From Parapedobacter sp035556095 (GTDB lineage: Bacteria; Bacteroidota; Bacteroidia; Sphingobacteriales; Sphingobacteriaceae): 64,000 bases of DNA. The stretch covers positions 186,001-250,000 of the forward strand of contig NZ_DATMFT010000018.1 in assembly GCF_035556095.1 (NCBI RefSeq), given 5' to 3'. This document shows positions 1-8,255 of the stretch, one piece after another (positions within the stretch are counted from its first letter, which is position 1; each line of letters opens with the position of its first letter). A program made the position numbers and the translations under genes. The notes beneath the pieces are model-generated. The model made no database searches. It was not told the DNA's origin and was given only the letters and a program-made list of their open reading frames with translations.

Positions 1-943
1 AACCCAGCAAAACGGGCGCGTAGCCACGGGTTGCCGGGAAGAGGTTGAATAGTAGGGGCAAGGCCAGGTAAATTAGGGCTAGAATCAACAGCCACTTCGC
101 GATATCGATGATGATCCAAGCCGCCTTCACCTGTCGGTTTGCCGAAACCAGTTCATAGCCACGCATCCGGATGCCCTTAAACCAGGTTTGCTTGGCGGCC
201 AGCGCCTTCCGCTTCACAAACCCAGCTAGCCTAGTGATTCCTTTGATCAGCAGGAAAACGACGAGAACAATCAACACCGCCTGCAACACCCCCATCAAGA
301 CCCTCTTCATGCTCGTCTCGTCGCGGTATGTTGCAATGGACTCCTTGATCGCGGCTAAGTAATGGTCTGCAAGCGACGCTACATCCGTATTCATCCACAG
401 CGCATCCTGGTCGTTCACGCTCACCACCATCTGGTCTCGCCAACGCACCAGGAAATGGTTTTCCTGTTCTTCCAACTGCAGCGAGTCAACACCAAACTCA
501 TAATTGTTAGCCAGCGCCTTGATGCGGGACTCTACGGCTGCCGCTCTCTCCTTTGCCGAGTAGCTACCTAAGCTGGTATATATGATGAAGACGGTATCCC
601 TGAAAGGCACGATAGGCACCCCCTGGTTCAGTGCACGCAGGGAATCAACTTTCTGTTTCCGCTGTGCCAGGATAATCGAATCGCGGCTTTTCAATAGATT
701 GATCTCTTCCAGCAACCGTTGCTTTTCACGGCGATCGCCCAACTCGATTGACAGGAGCCGATTTTCCAGCTCCTTGCGTTTGATGGAATCTAGCCGTTGC
801 TGTTCCAGCAGATTACGCAGACTCTCCGATTGCTCGGAAACAGCGGCCGTGGTATCAGCCCTAGGTTCGTCTTGTGCGCCAGCTGCGACGGGACCCAGCC
901 AAAGACCGGCCCCTATCAACATCGAACATATCAGCAATCTCAT
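1..943 (-). CDS. MscS-family mechanosensitive channel, N-terminal part (cut by window edge)
   Basis: The frame is open from an ATG at 941-943 to base 1, so only the first ~314 residues are present. It begins with a signal peptide ending in a VAAGAQ-type cleavage site. A charged, coiled-coil-like stretch rich in Glu, Lys and Leu follows (about residues 35-110), then an extracytoplasmic segment, a hydrophobic helix (VLQAVLIVLVVFLLI) and a second helix (WLLILALIYLALPLLFNLFP) leading into TRGYAPVLLG. That layout matches the extended N-terminal sensor region of larger Bacteroidota MscS proteins, which gate on membrane tension in the inner membrane. The pore-lining TM3 and the beta domain lie beyond the window. 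An AAAGGAAAA ribosome binding site precedes the start. Family assignment rests on architecture and the LFPATRGYA motif. Confidence 0.75.
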   Translation of the reverse strand, partial: MRLLICSMLIGAGLWLGPVAAGAQDEPRADTTAAVSEQSESLRNLLEQQRLDSIKRKELENRLLSIELGDRREKQRLLEEINLLKSRDSIILAQRKQKVDSLRALNQGVPIVPFRDTVFIIYTSLGSYSAKERAAAVESRIKALANNYEFGVDSLQLEEQENHFLVRWRDQMVVSVNDQDALWMNTDVASLADHYLAAIKESIATYRDETSMKRVLMGVLQAVLIVLVVFLLIKGITRLAGFVKRKALAAKQTWFKGIRMRGYELVSANRQVKAAWIIIDIAKWLLILALIYLALPLLFNLFPATRGYAPVLLG

Positions 944-986
944 CGTTTTCCTTTTTTTAAATCCCAACAAGATAAAAAAAAGTAGC

Positions 987-1003
987 CAAATTTAGCAAAC
1001 GTA
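987..1003 (-). promoter_or_regulatory. Overlapping Bacteroidota -7 boxes upstream of the MscS-like gene
   Basis: On the minus strand this stretch contains TACGTTTG (1003-996) and TAAATTTG (994-987), both exact matches to the Bacteroidota -7 consensus TAnnTTTG, 45-55 nt before the start codon at 943. No convincing -33 TTTG was seen at the right spacing, so the promoter call rests on the -7 boxes and position only. Confidence 0.45.
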
Positions 1004-1098
1004 GCCGGGACGCATACCGCGCTAGTTGTATTGCACCCTATTTTGCTCGCCGCTCGGAAAACGTGAAAAATGTTGAAATCGCCCGTTCGTACCCGGTG

Positions 1099-1406
1099 CG
1101 CAAAATTGCGATATCTGAGTCAATGGCCATACAGTATAACCACACGCGAGCAATTGCGGTAACGATCCTTGGTCGCGCACAAGAATGCCTGAACGTTTTC
1201 CATGGGCGTTGGCGGCATCGCTGACGCGTTGTAAGGCATCGCCGTATGTTGGTTTTTCTTCCGCATCGGATGCTTCCAACGCCATTTTGAGATCTGCTGG
1301 ACCAACGAACAACACATCTACCCCGTCTACCGCCGCAATGGCTTGCGCTTGGTTAATACCCTCTAAATCTTCGATTTGAGCAAACAACAAGGGCTGAATA
1401 TCTGAT
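1099..1406 (-). pseudogene. Frameshifted partial copy of the HpcH/HpaI aldolase gene
   Basis: These 308 bases align with 3662-3970, the 3' part of the intact aldolase gene, with about nine differences (roughly 97 % identity). One base is missing near 1133 (ACAGTAT here, ACATGTAT in the intact copy). This moves the reading frame after the LLACGYT motif, and the C-terminal residues become unrelated sequence. The N-terminal half, including the catalytic FEHG region, is absent and similarity stops abruptly at TCTGAT. It cannot make a working aldolase. It marks one end of a duplication that now brackets the sigma stub and the glycosidase between the two copies. Confidence 0.9.
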
Positions 1407-1613
1407 TGCTTCAGTATCAGAAGGAAAAAGAATATCGCCGCTTGGGATCTTAACTATTTGATGTTGCTCTTGAATTTTTAATGCGTTTGCCCTGTGTAGT
1501 CAGTTAGTAAAATTTGTTTTTTAATAATTTAAGTTTATAATTGGTTAGCTTTGAAAGCTCCGCCCATCACGCGCTGTCCTGCCTTAAGAAATATCAAATA
1601 CCGATCTTTTAAC

Positions 1614-1621
1614 TATCTTTG
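1614..1621 (+). promoter_or_regulatory. -7 box TATCTTTG upstream of the sigma-factor stub
   Basis: TATCTTTG matches the TAnnTTTG consensus exactly and lies 28 nt before the ATG at 1650. The -33 position has no clear TTTG. It could still drive transcription through the stub into the glycosidase gene at 1922, which has no better promoter of its own in the 44-bp gap. Confidence 0.4.
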
Positions 1622-1649
1622 TTTGTCATAACCAACGAGATGTACCTAA

Positions 1650-1877
1650 ATGAATACTAAAATTCCTGCGAAATTAGATGAAAAGCAGGTTTTATTACGG
1701 CTCAAAAATGATGATCATCAGGCATTCACGCAGATCTATCAGCATTATATTCGCAAATTATTAGCGATAGCTTACAACTATTGCCGTGACAAAGCGCTTG
1801 CGGAAGAAATCGTGCAGGAGGTTTTCGTACGGTTATGGGAACGCCGCCGTACTAAAACTGTTGCGCATATATCGTAG
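1650..1877 (+). pseudogene. 5' stub of an ECF RNA polymerase sigma factor gene
   Basis: The first ~65 residues are a good match to the start of Bacteroidota ECF sigma factors: LLRLKNDDHQAF, then YNYCRDKALAEEIVQEVFVRLWERR, the core of region 2 that contacts core polymerase and the -10 element. Homology stops after WERR and the frame closes at 1877. Region 4, which binds the -35 element, is missing, so a functional sigma factor is not expected. Intact relatives are ~180-200 aa. In this phylum such genes usually precede fecR and susC, so this looks like what remains of a lost regulatory unit next to the glycosidase at 1922. Confidence 0.8.
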
Positions 1878-1921
1878 CAACAGTACCCAACGGTTCAACG
1901 ATTGTTATAAAAAGCGGAATT

Positions 1922-3481
1922 ATGAGTTTCAAAAATATCTTTGTTTTGTTCATTCTTTGTATGTTACCCTGGCTCTGCTTTAGCCAGCCAATCATTACAA
2001 TAAACGACCGCGATGTCATTCCAAAAATTAGTTTTCCGGGTATCTCTCAAGCCGATTTCAACGATGCGTTCAATGTATTGAGAGAATGCTTGGTTACCGA
2101 AGAGCCTAGATTCGGCTTCAGTCAGCCCTTTATAGCGCCCGGTGGGCATTACGGTGGGTGTTGGTGGCAGCTTGATGCCTCACTCAGTCTACATGCAACC
2201 AAATGGGTCGATCAACGTTTTTCGGAAAACATGCTCAGGGGCTTTTCCAGTGTCCAGAAAGACGATGGGCGGATTCCGCTCTACGGGCATGATAAAGTGC
2301 CAAATTACCCGGTCTGTAGTTCGCTACCCAAACTATTTCAGGCGGCCGACGCGGTACTTAAACAATCAGAAGACGCGGAACTTAAATTATCCGTGTACAC
2401 GATGTTAAGATCATATCTGGAATGGTGGTTTTCCGATGCACGGAGAGACGTCGAAACCGGACTGATCACGGGTGTATTTGAAGAGTCTTTCCCTCCGGTA
2501 GAAAATCAACTGAAAGTTGTGGCACAGGTGGATCTAAACGTTGAAATGGTTCTTGCTTGCCATATCGTGGCTGCACTGGCGAAAGACCTCGGCCGCGCGG
2601 AGGATTACGATCGTTATACCACGTATCAAATGGAGCTTCGCTCGGCCATAAACCGGTATATGTGGGACGAGGCTAAAGGCGCCTATTATGCGTACCATGT
2701 AAAAGATAAAAAGCGAGACAGCATCTTGATATGTTATACCTTTGATCCTTTGCGCATGCATATTGCACCCCGAGAAAGAATTAGCCGGATGGTTGATTTG
2801 CTTACGGATGATGCCCATTTCAATTGGTCAAAATATGCGGTTACGAGCGTAGCCAAGACTGCACCCATCTATACGGAGACCAAGGGCGCATATGACGGTG
2901 CTCCGGCTTGGTCAGGAAGTGTTTGGAGTTTGAGAAACGAGGTCATTATCCAAGGGCTGGAAGACATCGGCCGGTACGACCTATCCGCTTACCTGGCATT
3001 GAAAACGGTTCGTATGTTCAATAACAATTATACCGAATTCGTCAACCCGACGGATGGGAGCGGCCATGGTGTACAGCGGTACGCTTGGTCCGCTGCGCAA
3101 TATATTCAAATCCTCGTCGAGAAGATTTTTGGCGTCGATTTCGACCAAAGGAAAAAGACGATCCGCATTAGGCCAAATCTTGACACATCTTTGGTTGGCG
3201 AAACGATTTCGCTTGAACGACTCCTATTGCCCAACGGGAACCGCCTAGATTTACACATCGACTATGAGGCGACTTTCACGCGGATTACTTATTCGGTAAG
3301 CGGCGAACGGGATGACATGGATATCGTAGTGGGAATTCCAGAAAAAAGCAATGCCCGTGTTCGGGTTATCAATGCAGACGGCAAGCGGATGAAAGCTAAG
3401 CGAAGCAACCGACATCATACAGCAATTTATGAGGTTTCTAACGGGACACAACGTACCGGCGAATTTACGTTTTTTCAATAG
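1922..3481 (+). CDS. Secreted six-hairpin glycosidase (MGH1-like / GH63-like fold)
   Basis: The 519-residue protein has a signal peptide (hydrophobic FVLFILCMLPWLCF, ending at Ser-Gln). The body carries repeated aromatic helix-hairpin motifs: GGCWWQLDASL, KDDGRIPLYG, GLITGVFEESFP, then GAYDGAPAWSGSVWSLRNEV and GHGVQRYAWSAAQYI. These are typical of the (alpha/alpha)6 mannosylglycerate-hydrolase-like and GH63/GH37-like enzymes, which cleave glycosidic bonds by inversion using acidic residues. A beta-sandwich-like tail follows (residues ~405-519). The ATG at 1922 follows GCGGAAT. It is intact although flanked by broken genes. The substrate cannot be inferred, and an alpha-L-rhamnosidase-like or trehalase-like activity is an alternative. 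Confidence 0.7.
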   Translation: MSFKNIFVLFILCMLPWLCFSQPIITINDRDVIPKISFPGISQADFNDAFNVLRECLVTEEPRFGFSQPFIAPGGHYGGCWWQLDASLSLHATKWVDQRFSENMLRGFSSVQKDDGRIPLYGHDKVPNYPVCSSLPKLFQAADAVLKQSEDAELKLSVYTMLRSYLEWWFSDARRDVETGLITGVFEESFPPVENQLKVVAQVDLNVEMVLACHIVAALAKDLGRAEDYDRYTTYQMELRSAINRYMWDEAKGAYYAYHVKDKKRDSILICYTFDPLRMHIAPRERISRMVDLLTDDAHFNWSKYAVTSVAKTAPIYTETKGAYDGAPAWSGSVWSLRNEVIIQGLEDIGRYDLSAYLALKTVRMFNNNYTEFVNPTDGSGHGVQRYAWSAAQYIQILVEKIFGVDFDQRKKTIRIRPNLDTSLVGETISLERLLLPNGNRLDLHIDYEATFTRITYSVSGERDDMDIVVGIPEKSNARVRVINADGKRMKAKRSNRHHTAIYEVSNGTQRTGEFTFFQ

Positions 3482-3534
3482 CACCCCATCCTCCGTAAAT
3501 ATATATTGGAGCGTTCTCGTCCACCTCATCCTTT

Positions 3535-3563
3535 CTTTGACATCGCAAATTGCGATGTCAAAG
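3535..3563. repeat. Perfect 29-bp palindrome between convergent genes
   Basis: CTTTGACATCGCAA (3535-3548) and its exact reverse complement (3550-3563) are separated by one base. It lies between the convergent glycosidase stop (3481) and aldolase stop (3622). The position suits a bidirectional terminator, but neither side has a clear T-run and the single-base centre is a poor RNA loop. A dyad protein-binding site or a recombination end is also possible. Confidence 0.6.
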
Positions 3564-3621
3564 ATTCGCATTCGAAGCATGGTGGAGATCACCGTTATAA
3601 TCGAAAAGATTTAGGTTAATT

Positions 3622-4371
3622 TTAACTACGCCGTGCTGAAATCAATCGCTCATATCCTGCACGCAAAATTGCGATATCTGAATCAATGGCGATACATGTA
3701 TAACCACACGCGAGCAATTGCGGTAACGATCCTTGGTCGCGCACAAGAATGCCTGAACGTTTTCCATAGGCGTTGGCGGCATCGCTGACGCGTTGTAAGG
3801 CATCGCCGTATGTTGGTTTTTCTTCCGCATCGGATGCTTCCAGCGCCATTTTGAGATCTGCTGGACCAACGAACAACACATCTACCCCGTCTACCGCCGC
3901 AATGGCTTGCGCTTGGTTAACACCTTCTAAATCTTCGATTTGAGCAAATAACAGGGGCTGAATATCTGATGGAACAGTAGGTGGAGCGACGCCGTAACCG
4001 TAGGCTCGCACCGACGACGAATATCCCCGCTTGCCCCGTGGTGGATAACGCATTGCAGCCACACACCGAGCCGCATCTTGGGCGGAACGGACATGGGGAA
4101 GCATGATACCGTCTGCACCCCAATCTAAAGCCTTGGAAATCAGTGACGGTTGAAAATCTGGCACACGAATGATCACCGATAGATGAGGGTGATGGGAAAT
4201 ACCCCGTAAAATTTCCGGTAGGGTGGCGTCTGAGACGGCTCCATGCTCAAAATCGATAAGTAGCCAGTCGAACGGATATTGACTTGCCAGTTCGGCGACA
4301 ACGGGCGATCCGGTACTTATCCAGGTACCCCAGCAAATCGGCTGATCTAAAAATTGCTTTGACTTCTTCAT
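3622..4371 (-). CDS. HpcH/HpaI-family aldolase (2-oxo-3-deoxy acid aldolase type)
   Basis: The 249-residue protein spans the full length of class II pyruvate aldolases of the HpcH/HpaI family, cytoplasmic enzymes that split or form 2-keto-3-deoxy acids to pyruvate and an aldehyde. Visible motifs are DFEHG with catalytic His43, the pyruvate-binding Arg69 in IIRVPDF, metal ligand Glu146 in AQIED and Asp172 in VGPADL. The start codon overlaps the stop of the upstream phosphotransferase gene by four bases (ATGA), implying translational coupling. With the SLC10-like transporter it ends the long minus-strand operon of locus 1 and probably processes a sugar acid released there (inference). A near-identical broken copy lies at 1099-1406. 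Confidence 0.85.
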   Translation of the reverse strand: MKKSKQFLDQPICWGTWISTGSPVVAELASQYPFDWLLIDFEHGAVSDATLPEILRGISHHPHLSVIIRVPDFQPSLISKALDWGADGIMLPHVRSAQDAARCVAAMRYPPRGKRGYSSSVRAYGYGVAPPTVPSDIQPLLFAQIEDLEGVNQAQAIAAVDGVDVLFVGPADLKMALEASDAEEKPTYGDALQRVSDAANAYGKRSGILVRDQGSLPQLLACGYTCIAIDSDIAILRAGYERLISARRS

Positions 4372-5483
4372 AAGGATGAAATTGACTTGTTACCCTTTAG
4401 GCCATCGCATGCGGCGTGAATCCGGTCGATAGTGAACCGCTTCAGGCTTTTATGCCCTGGGTTGTTCAAGAAAAACTTGTCCGACTTATCAAAATAATTG
4501 CCTTTCACACGTATGACCGATTTGAAAATGATATTGCGAAGTAAATGAAGCCAAAATCGGCGTTCGAAATCGACCGGAAGGGGTCGAACCTGTTGATAAC
4601 CACTCACCGCCGCTAGAACGACTTCTCCAGAATGGAAACAACCTAAGAGCGATAGGTCGTCCGTGGGATCGCCCGATACCGCATCATCCCAGTCGATGAA
4701 CGCCTTGATTCCGCACTCATTATTACCTAAGATGTTCCATAATGCTAAGTCTTTATGTACAAGACATCCGTCAGCTAGATTCAACAGCCTGCTCGACAGG
4801 CTTACGACCTCCTGTAGCTCACGGCGTAATTGTGCATCAATGAATTCCGAAGTACACAGAAAATCGAGATGAACATCCCAATTGAGAAAAAAGTATTGAG
4901 CATAGGTGTCGTGGTAGCCTTCGAGCTTGCCAGACTGTTCCAACGCAATCGAATTGAAAAGCCCATATTTTTCAGGGGTAATGGACTGCCATATCGCGAT
5001 ATTCCGGCCGATGTCGGATGCAATGCCCACTGTATCTAACAAGCCTGCCTTTTCCAGCACGTTGAGATCTTGCTCAGCAATACACTCCATTACCTGGATA
5101 GCAAAGGGTACCTTCGATCTCGAAGTGTCTGTCAGGTACACGTCTGGCGATGGCACGCCCAGCGCCTTAACCTGCGTCAAGATAGCCGACTCGATAATCA
5201 TATAGTCATCTTTCTCAGGGCCATTCTCTAGTCTAACAAAGTAACGCGCATCCGGGTAAACGGCCAAATAGGTGACGTGATTACCCTGTCCACCCGCAAC
5301 CGAGAGGCTCTTCAGGTCTTTTCGATAGTTAGTGGTTAAATATTCCTCCAGTTGCTTTTCAATAATCCGGTGTTCATCTGCCGACGTATTATGTGTGTTA
5401 CCTAGCGTGTAGGGCCGATCTGATTTCCAGTAGTAAACTGCTTTTCTGCTTGCCATGTAATGTGTATGCGCTAAAATTATCAA
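4368..5483 (-). CDS. APH/choline-kinase-like phosphotransferase
   Basis: The 371-residue protein has the aminoglycoside phosphotransferase/choline kinase fold. It shows a Brenner-type catalytic loop LVHKDLALWN (His243, Asp245, Asn250) and a metal-binding FIDWDDA (Asp264), with an N-lobe region GGQGNHVTYLAV in the position of the nucleotide loop. Such enzymes phosphorylate small hydroxylated molecules with ATP. Here the neighbours (transporter before, aldolase after) suggest a sugar or sugar-acid kinase (inference). The start chosen is TTG at 5483: an AGGA sits three bases upstream and the codon overlaps the previous stop (TTGA). An ATG at 5456 is the alternative but lacks a ribosome binding site. 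Confidence 0.75.
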   Translation of the reverse strand: MIILAHTHYMASRKAVYYWKSDRPYTLGNTHNTSADEHRIIEKQLEEYLTTNYRKDLKSLSVAGGQGNHVTYLAVYPDARYFVRLENGPEKDDYMIIESAILTQVKALGVPSPDVYLTDTSRSKVPFAIQVMECIAEQDLNVLEKAGLLDTVGIASDIGRNIAIWQSITPEKYGLFNSIALEQSGKLEGYHDTYAQYFFLNWDVHLDFLCTSEFIDAQLRRELQEVVSLSSRLLNLADGCLVHKDLALWNILGNNECGIKAFIDWDDAVSGDPTDDLSLLGCFHSGEVVLAAVSGYQQVRPLPVDFERRFWLHLLRNIIFKSVIRVKGNYFDKSDKFFLNNPGHKSLKRFTIDRIHAACDGLKGNKSISSL

Positions 5484-6460
5484 GGTTCCTGTAGGTCTCG
5501 GTCCATTGGAATTTCCTTTTTACTTTTTCGGTTGGGGGCCGTCTGCCAGCGCCAATAGGCGGCTAATAAACCGCCAATCAAGGTCTGCATCACGCTGCTG
5601 AAAACGGCAGGAACCGCTGACAGGGGTTCCATGGGGAAATTACGCTTTGCCAGAACGGCCGCCAGACCTCCGTTCTGCATGCCAACTTCGATGGATACCG
5701 TACGGCATATAGCCGGGTTGTACCGGAATATCCATGTAAATAGGTAACCCAAAATAAAGCCAGCGATATGGAGCAGACCAGCTGCGATAAATAGTTTCAA
5801 AGCGTTGTCTGCTATGGTTCCAGCGCTTTGGGCAACGATGCTTCCAGCAATGAAAACAATAGCCCACACCGAAACAACGGGACCGGCCAGCGAAACCTTT
5901 TTCCCAAAATCGGGGAATCTGTAATTAATGAATACGCCCAACGCTACCGGAATCAGTACAACCTGTACGGTGGTATAAAATAACCCCAAAGCGTCGACAG
6001 GCACGTATTGGCCAGCCAACAGCTGGCATAATAACGGCGTAGCTACAATGGCAAGCATGGTGGATACCGTAGTCATGATGATGGATAACGCCAGATGGCC
6101 CCGTGCTAAGTACGTGATTACGTTGGATGCTGTACCCCCCGGACAACACCCCACAATGATGAGCCCAACGGCTAAAGCGGGTTCGAGTTGCAGCCACTTA
6201 CCGATGAAATAAGCAGAAAATGGCATGACGGTATACTGTAACATCGCTCCCAAAATAACGGCAAAGGGCATTTTAGTAAGCTCTTTGAAGTCATTCACGT
6301 GTAAGGTAAGGCCCATGCCGAGCATAACCAACGCTAATGCTCCCACCATCCAATACCCCGAAAACCAAGCGAACGCTGGTGGATACACGTAACCTAGAAA
6401 AGAACTACTGATAATCCAAACTGGATACAGGTTTACAAAGATATTTAGTCCGTTTTTCAT
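5480..6460 (-). CDS. Bile acid:sodium symporter family (SLC10/BASS) transporter
   Basis: This 326-residue inner-membrane protein has about nine to ten hydrophobic helices. It carries family motifs: GCCPGGTASN in the sodium-binding crossover region and EVGMQNGGLA. Members couple sodium import to uptake of organic anions such as bile acids, pyruvate or pantothenate. Its position before a kinase and a 2-keto-acid-type aldolase suggests import of an organic acid or sugar acid produced by the upstream hydrolases (inference). The C-terminal tail after the last helix is basic. The next gene starts inside its stop codon, so the transporter and kinase genes are translationally coupled. Confidence 0.85.
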   Translation of the reverse strand: MKNGLNIFVNLYPVWIISSSFLGYVYPPAFAWFSGYWMVGALALVMLGMGLTLHVNDFKELTKMPFAVILGAMLQYTVMPFSAYFIGKWLQLEPALAVGLIIVGCCPGGTASNVITYLARGHLALSIIMTTVSTMLAIVATPLLCQLLAGQYVPVDALGLFYTTVQVVLIPVALGVFINYRFPDFGKKVSLAGPVVSVWAIVFIAGSIVAQSAGTIADNALKLFIAAGLLHIAGFILGYLFTWIFRYNPAICRTVSIEVGMQNGGLAAVLAKRNFPMEPLSAVPAVFSSVMQTLIGGLLAAYWRWQTAPNRKSKKEIPMDRDLQEP

Positions 6461-6534
6461 TCGAATAATTTGTTTTTAACGGCAATGAAGCGATCAGATT
6501 AATTCACCTCCAAACATGATAGTTTTATAAAAAA

Positions 6535-8199
6535 TCAATAAGCATGAATTCCTTTATCATCCAGTACTCCCCCATATCCGGGCCCACCTGCTCCGACATA
6601 ACCGTAACTTGCGCCACTTTGGTCGGGGCTCACCCAAAAGGAATACAATTTGCCGTTGGTTAGCTGAAAACGAAACTTTATTGGTTTGCCGTTGAATGCC
6701 GACAAGTCCTCGCCGCTATCCCATGACACCTTGTACAGCGTTTTGTTGATTTGTATCGGCGTGCATTCCTTTTCCGAAAACCCCTTTAAAACACGCCCAT
6801 GCTCGTCTAGCACAGCTATACGAAGCTCACCGTCGGGGCAATCTACATTGACGAACAGGTGGTTGCCGTTAAAGACAAGCGGCCTCGTCAGCAATGACCC
6901 TTTTTTCCGGCCTGCATCCATCGAGGCAAACCCATCCCGGCGTAACGTGGCCATTCCAATACTTGCACCGGTATAGATACCACGCGACCCATCACTGGCG
7001 ATGCCGGAATAACCGCAATAAGGGAACCATAGCTCATCACCCTTGACTAAAAACACGCCCATGGTACCATGTAGGTAGGCACGATCCCAATCGCCCTCTT
7101 TCCGTGTAGCATTGATAAACGGGCGGCGATCCGGCCGGTGCCAATGGAAGCCGTCCCGGCTGAAGCCAACCTTCAACTCGGTAATCTTAGGGAACTTGCC
7201 TTGGTGTGCAATCCGGTTGTCGGGGCCCAAGTGGATGTAAAACTCGCCAATCATCAAGCTTTCATACGCAACCGCATTGAGGCTATAGAGTTGGGCTGGG
7301 TCGCCAACGCCCGGATCTGGCTCGTCTAGGGAATCAGCATTTAACCAAAAGACAGCGTTATCCCAATCGCGTCCCTCCAGGAATCTATCGCTTTCGTGGT
7401 ACCACCGGGCGCGGCCCAATCCACCCTTTTTTATGCTATACACCCATTTGTCGCGAAATGGGTTATGAAAAAATGAACAGTAGTCTCCAGCGCTTTGGGC
7501 CAGTCGCCCCTGCGACCAAATGCGCCCATCGCGCGACACATGTAACGTGTGGCTCGTCCCGTCTTTTAGATGCCCACCCCGCTCGATGAGCGCCTTATAC
7601 TTTTCATTCGGGTTGACAGCCTGGTTGTCGATCCAAACGGCATTATCTCCACCGGCGTAAAGCCAGCCTGGAGGCAAGATGATATTTTGGTCGACCATCC
7701 CGAGGTCCGGGCGGTCCCAGTTCAACAAATCGGTGCTGGTGGCCATCGCCAATCCACCCCGCCAGCCGGCGGTATAGAACATTTTAAAAATCCGGTCGCC
7801 GTAATCGTAGAACACGCCACCATGCCCCAGGTAGGTAACGTCGTGATAGCCTGGCTCGGGAGAACCTTCGGGAACCTTTTCATGGACGGTCTCCGCCTTA
7901 AAAACCGGGTTCAGCGGGTGCTTCTTAGCTTGGTGGTAAGTCCGTACCAAGTCGGTTTTATCGATGAGAAAATCGTCTACGAATAGTTGCCGCCCCACGT
8001 CGATATTGATGACCGCCGGCGGATTAGTAAGATAGGGGACATCCATCGGTACAGCCGAACGGGGATTACGGTCTTTGGGAGGCCACTGTTCGGGCAAGAT
8101 AATCCCATTGTAAAGCGTGTCGCCTTGACGGGCCGGTTGGGCGAAGCCCATCAACAAGACGCTGGTTAACAGCAACAGTGTGCCTAGCTTCTTTTTCAT
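6535..8199 (-). CDS. Secreted beta-propeller-like protein, possible glycoside hydrolase
   Basis: The 554-residue protein has a signal peptide (KLGTLLLLTSVLLMGFAQ). It contains IDVGRQLFVDDFLID near residue 68, a motif common in uncharacterised secreted proteins of Bacteroidota and Planctomycetota that resemble GH32/GH43-type five-bladed propellers. Repeated propeller-like strands follow: GRIFKMFYTAGW, YAGGDNAVWIDN, VGFSRDGFHWHRP and DELWFPYCGYSG. A beta-sandwich-like tail begins near residue 440. Catalytic acids cannot be assigned with confidence. It sits in the locus 1 operon between the BNR protein and the transporter, so a periplasmic or surface role in glycan processing fits. Confidence 0.55.
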   Translation of the reverse strand: MKKKLGTLLLLTSVLLMGFAQPARQGDTLYNGIILPEQWPPKDRNPRSAVPMDVPYLTNPPAVINIDVGRQLFVDDFLIDKTDLVRTYHQAKKHPLNPVFKAETVHEKVPEGSPEPGYHDVTYLGHGGVFYDYGDRIFKMFYTAGWRGGLAMATSTDLLNWDRPDLGMVDQNIILPPGWLYAGGDNAVWIDNQAVNPNEKYKALIERGGHLKDGTSHTLHVSRDGRIWSQGRLAQSAGDYCSFFHNPFRDKWVYSIKKGGLGRARWYHESDRFLEGRDWDNAVFWLNADSLDEPDPGVGDPAQLYSLNAVAYESLMIGEFYIHLGPDNRIAHQGKFPKITELKVGFSRDGFHWHRPDRRPFINATRKEGDWDRAYLHGTMGVFLVKGDELWFPYCGYSGIASDGSRGIYTGASIGMATLRRDGFASMDAGRKKGSLLTRPLVFNGNHLFVNVDCPDGELRIAVLDEHGRVLKGFSEKECTPIQINKTLYKVSWDSGEDLSAFNGKPIKFRFQLTNGKLYSFWVSPDQSGASYGYVGAGGPGYGGVLDDKGIHAY

Positions 8200-8255
8200 G
8201 TACGATTTTAAATTTGGTCTCCCATGGGTGAATCCTTAATTAACAAATACCAACT

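Noticed and set aside
1786..1983. Frame overlapping the sigma stub and glycosidase start
   Set aside because: Out of frame with both, no homology; it does not continue the sigma region 4.
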